The notes under the pieces were generated by a model, which was not told the DNA's origin, searched no databases, and saw nothing but the letters and a program-made list of their open reading frames with translations. Shown here piece after piece: positions 62,551-64,000 of a DNA stretch of 64,000 nucleotides. The position numbers were made by a program, and so were the translations under genes. How positions within the stretch are numbered: the stretch's first letter is position 1; every line of letters begins with the position of its first letter. The stretch lies in the NCBI GenBank assembly GCA_009780065.1, contig WRAS01000001.1, positions 124,140 to 188,139 of the forward strand, written 5' to 3'. The DNA is from Bacillota bacterium (GTDB lineage: Bacteria > Bacillota > Clostridia > Christensenellales > UBA1242).

Positions 62551-62558
62551 TTATATCC

Positions 62559-62867
62559 ATGAAACTTACAAAAATTGGATCTTTTGGGTGTTACAAAAAA
62601 CCCACATACGAGCACAGCGTTGGTGGTGAAAAATACACAACAGAAATAACAGAGTTTGGTAATGTTTTCACATCTCTTCTAAGTCATTTTATGGGGGATG
62701 ATGCGGACTACTTTACACATGTAAAAGATCAGGAAGGTAAGGGAATACATAGAGAATTTTATTTCACAAAAATCGGTGCAAAGCATGGTGCAAAAAAAGC
62801 AATAGAAAAGCATGCATGGGAAAAGGTACTTAAAGAGGGTATCTTGCCAAAAGAAAAAGTCGAATAA
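62559..62867 (+). CDS. Hypothetical small protein
   Basis: 102 residues, soluble, charged (many K, E, H). Contains FGCYKKPTYEHSVGGEKYTTEI near the start and a C-terminal lysine-rich helix. No signal peptide, membrane helix or known motif. Followed after about 30 bases by an imperfect hairpin terminator. Single gene on its own leaderless transcript. Confidence 0.55.
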   Translation: MKLTKIGSFGCYKKPTYEHSVGGEKYTTEITEFGNVFTSLLSHFMGDDADYFTHVKDQEGKGIHREFYFTKIGAKHGAKKAIEKHAWEKVLKEGILPKEKVE

Positions 62868-62894
62868 TTAATACCATACAATATCATAACAAAC

Positions 62895-62924
62895 AAAAGT
62901 GCGAAGAATATTCGCGCTTTTTCT
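62895..62924 (+). terminator. Likely terminator of 102-residue protein gene
   Basis: AAAAGTGCGAA, loop, TTCGCGCTTTTT; one G-U or mismatch in the stem. Confidence 0.65.
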
Positions 62925-62969
62925 TTTGTTGTTTTGCGTAAGATATGATATACAAAAGTGGAGGTATTA

Positions 62970-63440
62970 ATGAGAAGAGGAATGGGTGGTTCACGAGGTG
63001 GAATGGGTATGCGTCCGCGCGCAGGTGCACCGGCAAGACGCGCGCCCGCACCAAGGCGCCGTGGCGGAATGGGAACAGGTCTGGCGGTCGGGATGGCAGC
63101 CGGCATGATGATGGGCGGGGGTCGCAGAAGACGCAGGGGTATGGGCATGCACGGTGGTCGTCATGGCAGATCACCATCACGTGGTGCCGCAATGATTAAC
63201 ATGGTTATGGGTTTATTGTTCCTTGGCTTGGGAATATTTTTGTTGGTGCTTGGACTGGGTGCGGAAGAGGGCATGGCTCTAATTATATTTGGAAGTATTT
63301 CGGCGGTCATAGGACTCATAATGATGCTTGCGGGGCTTGCTACTATGCGTGCAATTAATCGTGGTGCAGGAAACATGCCACCACCGCATCAAGACAACAT
63401 AGGCGGGTTTGACCAAGGCGGCGGGGGATTTACAAATTAA
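62970..63440 (+). CDS. Gly/Arg/Met-rich membrane protein
   Basis: 156 residues from ATG 62970 (GGAGG five bases upstream; a GTG at 62958 overlaps that site). The first ~75 residues are an RGG-like, low-complexity basic segment with many G, R, M and A (RRGMGGSRGGMGM, RRRRRGMGMHGGRHGR). Two transmembrane helices follow near 76-97 and 102-126, and the end is glycine-rich and acidic (GGFDQGGGGF). The basic segment could bind RNA or acidic lipids. No family recognised. Confidence 0.65.
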   Translation: MRRGMGGSRGGMGMRPRAGAPARRAPAPRRRGGMGTGLAVGMAAGMMMGGGRRRRRGMGMHGGRHGRSPSRGAAMINMVMGLLFLGLGIFLLVLGLGAEEGMALIIFGSISAVIGLIMMLAGLATMRAINRGAGNMPPPHQDNIGGFDQGGGGFTN

Positions 63441-63445
63441 ATTTA

Positions 63446-63468
63446 AAGAGGCAACTGCCTCTTTTTAT
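63446..63468 (+). terminator. Rho-independent terminator of Gly/Arg-rich protein gene
   Basis: AAAGAGGC, loop AACT region, GCCTCTTTTT directly after the stop. Confidence 0.85.
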
Positions 63469-63474
63469 GACCTA

Positions 63475-63501
63475 TTCAATGCGAGTTTGCTCGCATTTTT
63501 T
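63475..63501. repeat. Hairpin repeat A, copy 1
   Basis: AATGCGAG, loop TTTG, CTCGCATTTTTTA: a terminator-like hairpin that recurs with one changed base at 63847-63873. Confidence 0.7.
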
Positions 63502-63548
63502 ATTATTTTTTTGGCTCCAAAAAAGAACAAATAATTATTTAAAAAAAT

Positions 63549-63577
63549 TTGAAAGAACTGTTGTACTTATATATATT
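63549..63577 (+). promoter_or_regulatory. Promoter of the candidate structured RNA
   Basis: TTGAAA at 63549-63554, a 17-base spacer and TATATT at 63572-63577; transcription would start near 63584. Other hexamers fit less well. Confidence 0.45.
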
Positions 63578-63583
63578 ATTCTA

Positions 63584-63772
63584 TAAAGCGTTTGTGGGGG
63601 TTTGGGGGGAATAAGAAACCATCTACGATGGTTTCTTGGACATTAATGAATGATATATCTGTGCGCGTTGCGCACGGGTCATCGCGAACCCACTCTTTCC
63701 ACAAAAATATATTTAATCTTTAATGCGATGGGGTGTCAAGAGGGGCCTCGCTAGCCCCTCTTGGGGTTTTTT
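63584..63772 (+). ncRNA. Candidate structured non-coding RNA
   Basis: A gene-free stretch that folds well by eye. A closing stem pairs TTTGTGG (63591-63597) with CCACAAA (63699-63705), continues after a 7-base bulge as GGGTTTG (63598-63604) with CGAACCC (63685-63691, one G-U), and encloses two perfect hairpins: an 11-bp stem at 63613-63637 (AAGAAACCATC/GATGGTTTCTT) and a GTGCGC/GCGCAC stem at 63661-63675. A 10-bp stem CAAGAGGGGC/GCCCCTCTTG (63737-63763) with TTTTTT follows as terminator. It does not match RNase P RNA, SRP RNA, tmRNA or any riboswitch I know. Confidence 0.5.
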
Positions 63773-63773
63773 C

Positions 63774-63799
63774 GTTCTTTTTTGAACCCAAAAAAGAAC
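63774..63799. repeat. Inverted repeat, 10-bp arms (repeat B, copy 2)
   Basis: GTTCTTTTTT, loop GAACCC, AAAAAAGAAC. A related CCAAAAAAGAACAA stretch lies at 63516-63529, on the other side of the candidate RNA. Confidence 0.6.
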
Positions 63800-63846
63800 A
63801 AGTAAATATTTCTCCTTAATGTCCAAAAATGCTGCTAAGATATCAT

Positions 63847-63873
63847 TTCAATGCGAGCTTGCTCGCATTTTTT
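63847..63873. repeat. Hairpin repeat A, copy 2
   Basis: AATGCGAG, loop CTTG, CTCGCATTTTTTA, nearly identical to 63475-63501. It may terminate the partial gene on the minus strand as well. Confidence 0.7.
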
Positions 63874-64000
63874 AATTAGTTAATCCATTTGTAAAACTGT
63901 GAAAGAAAAGGCTCAGTCTAAGATCTGTTGTTTGCTCGAAACCACGTACAACGCAATCTGGTGTTAAAATCCCAAACTTGTGTTCCTGTGCCAGGTGTCT
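63872..64000 (-). CDS. C-terminal fragment of an unidentified protein (cut by window edge)
   Basis: A minus-strand frame of 42 codons is open from the right edge to a TAA at 63872, directly before a terminator-like hairpin. The translated end (KFGILTPDCVVRGFEQTTDL and a short F-rich tail) gives no recognisable family. Too short to be certain that it is a gene; the terminator position supports it. Confidence 0.35.
   Translation of the reverse strand, partial: RHLAQEHKFGILTPDCVVRGFEQTTDLRLSLFFHSFTNGLTN

Noticed and set aside
63584..63772. Known classes 6S RNA, SRP RNA, RNase P RNA, tmRNA
   Set aside because: The conserved cores of the SRP, RNase P and tmRNA classes are absent, and the two-hairpin layout inside a closing stem does not match the single long hairpin of 6S RNA.
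63900..64000. tRNA or other small RNA at the right edge
   Set aside because: No cloverleaf or T-loop GTTCRANYC in a proper place; a minus-strand coding end explains the sequence as well.
1..64000. CRISPR array, transposon, prophage or integron
   Set aside because: No evenly spaced repeats, transposase, integrase or phage structural genes are visible on either strand.

Overview
The window looks like a chromosomal segment of an anaerobic, fermentative, Gram-positive-type bacterium of the Bacillota, most likely an uncultured Clostridia-like lineage. The evidence is the gene content and order: rpmF-plsX and smc-ftsY-ffh-rpsP-khpA blocks, cmk-plsC-rpsA, ackA next to tmcAL, a SpoVB-like flippase and DUF421/DUF4363 membrane proteins. 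It also carries oxygen-sensitive energy enzymes: pyruvate:ferredoxin oxidoreductase and a trimeric [FeFe] hydrogenase. DNA is moderately AT-rich. I see no transposase, integrase, CRISPR array, tRNA or rRNA. I cannot name a genus.

Layout. 0-5 kb: the end of a GlmS-like SIS protein, a GNAT acetyltransferase, PduL, a cysteine-rich micro-protein with an XRE regulator that itself has a cysteine-rich tail, RsgA and an HhH-GPD-like protein. 5-11 kb: transketolase, a histidine phosphatase and NifJ. 11-17 kb: a frameshifted secreted protein and a 1571-residue surface protein. 17-23 kb: two small winged-helix-like membrane paralogues, then uvrB and uvrA. 23-28 kb: DUF4363/DUF421, an intergenic array of four DnaA boxes, an MBL hydrolase, a nucleoside phosphorylase and a flippase. 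28-34 kb: a coupled DUF6884-like/GIY-YIG pair, a lone sigma factor and membrane-anchored extracellular proteins. 34-45 kb: Ppx/GppA, TrxB, GlmM, an operon of two active-site-degenerate SurE homologues with a cytidylate kinase, DacF, a Cys/His-rich protein, a second Cmk, a PlsC-NUDIX fusion and an S1 protein. 45-49 kb: hydrogenase HydC-HydB-HydA. 49-64 kb: TmcAL, AckA, L32, a metallopeptidase-like protein, PlsX, a leucine-rich-repeat surface protein, a short SMC, FtsY, Ffh, S16, KhpA, small proteins and a hairpin-rich region with a likely structured RNA.

Metabolism encoded here fits together. NifJ makes acetyl-CoA and reduced ferredoxin from pyruvate, PduL and AckA convert acetyl-CoA to acetate with ATP formation, and HydABC can dispose of electrons as H2. 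Transketolase supplies pentose phosphates; GlmM and DacF serve peptidoglycan; PlsX and the PlsC fusion serve phospholipid synthesis.

The strongest non-gene signal is promoter placement. About 20 genes on both strands have a -10 hexamer, often an extended TGN-TANNNT, ending only 5-9 bases before the start codon, so their mRNAs should be leaderless. Operon-internal genes and a minority of lead genes instead have Shine-Dalgarno sequences. Several starts given here were chosen on that basis. Other points of interest are the cysteine-rich regulator pair, the DnaA-box array, the tandem pseudo-SurE operon, the PlsC-NUDIX fusion and the candidate RNA near 63.6 kb. All functional names come from recognising motifs and family resemblance by eye; no database search was run.
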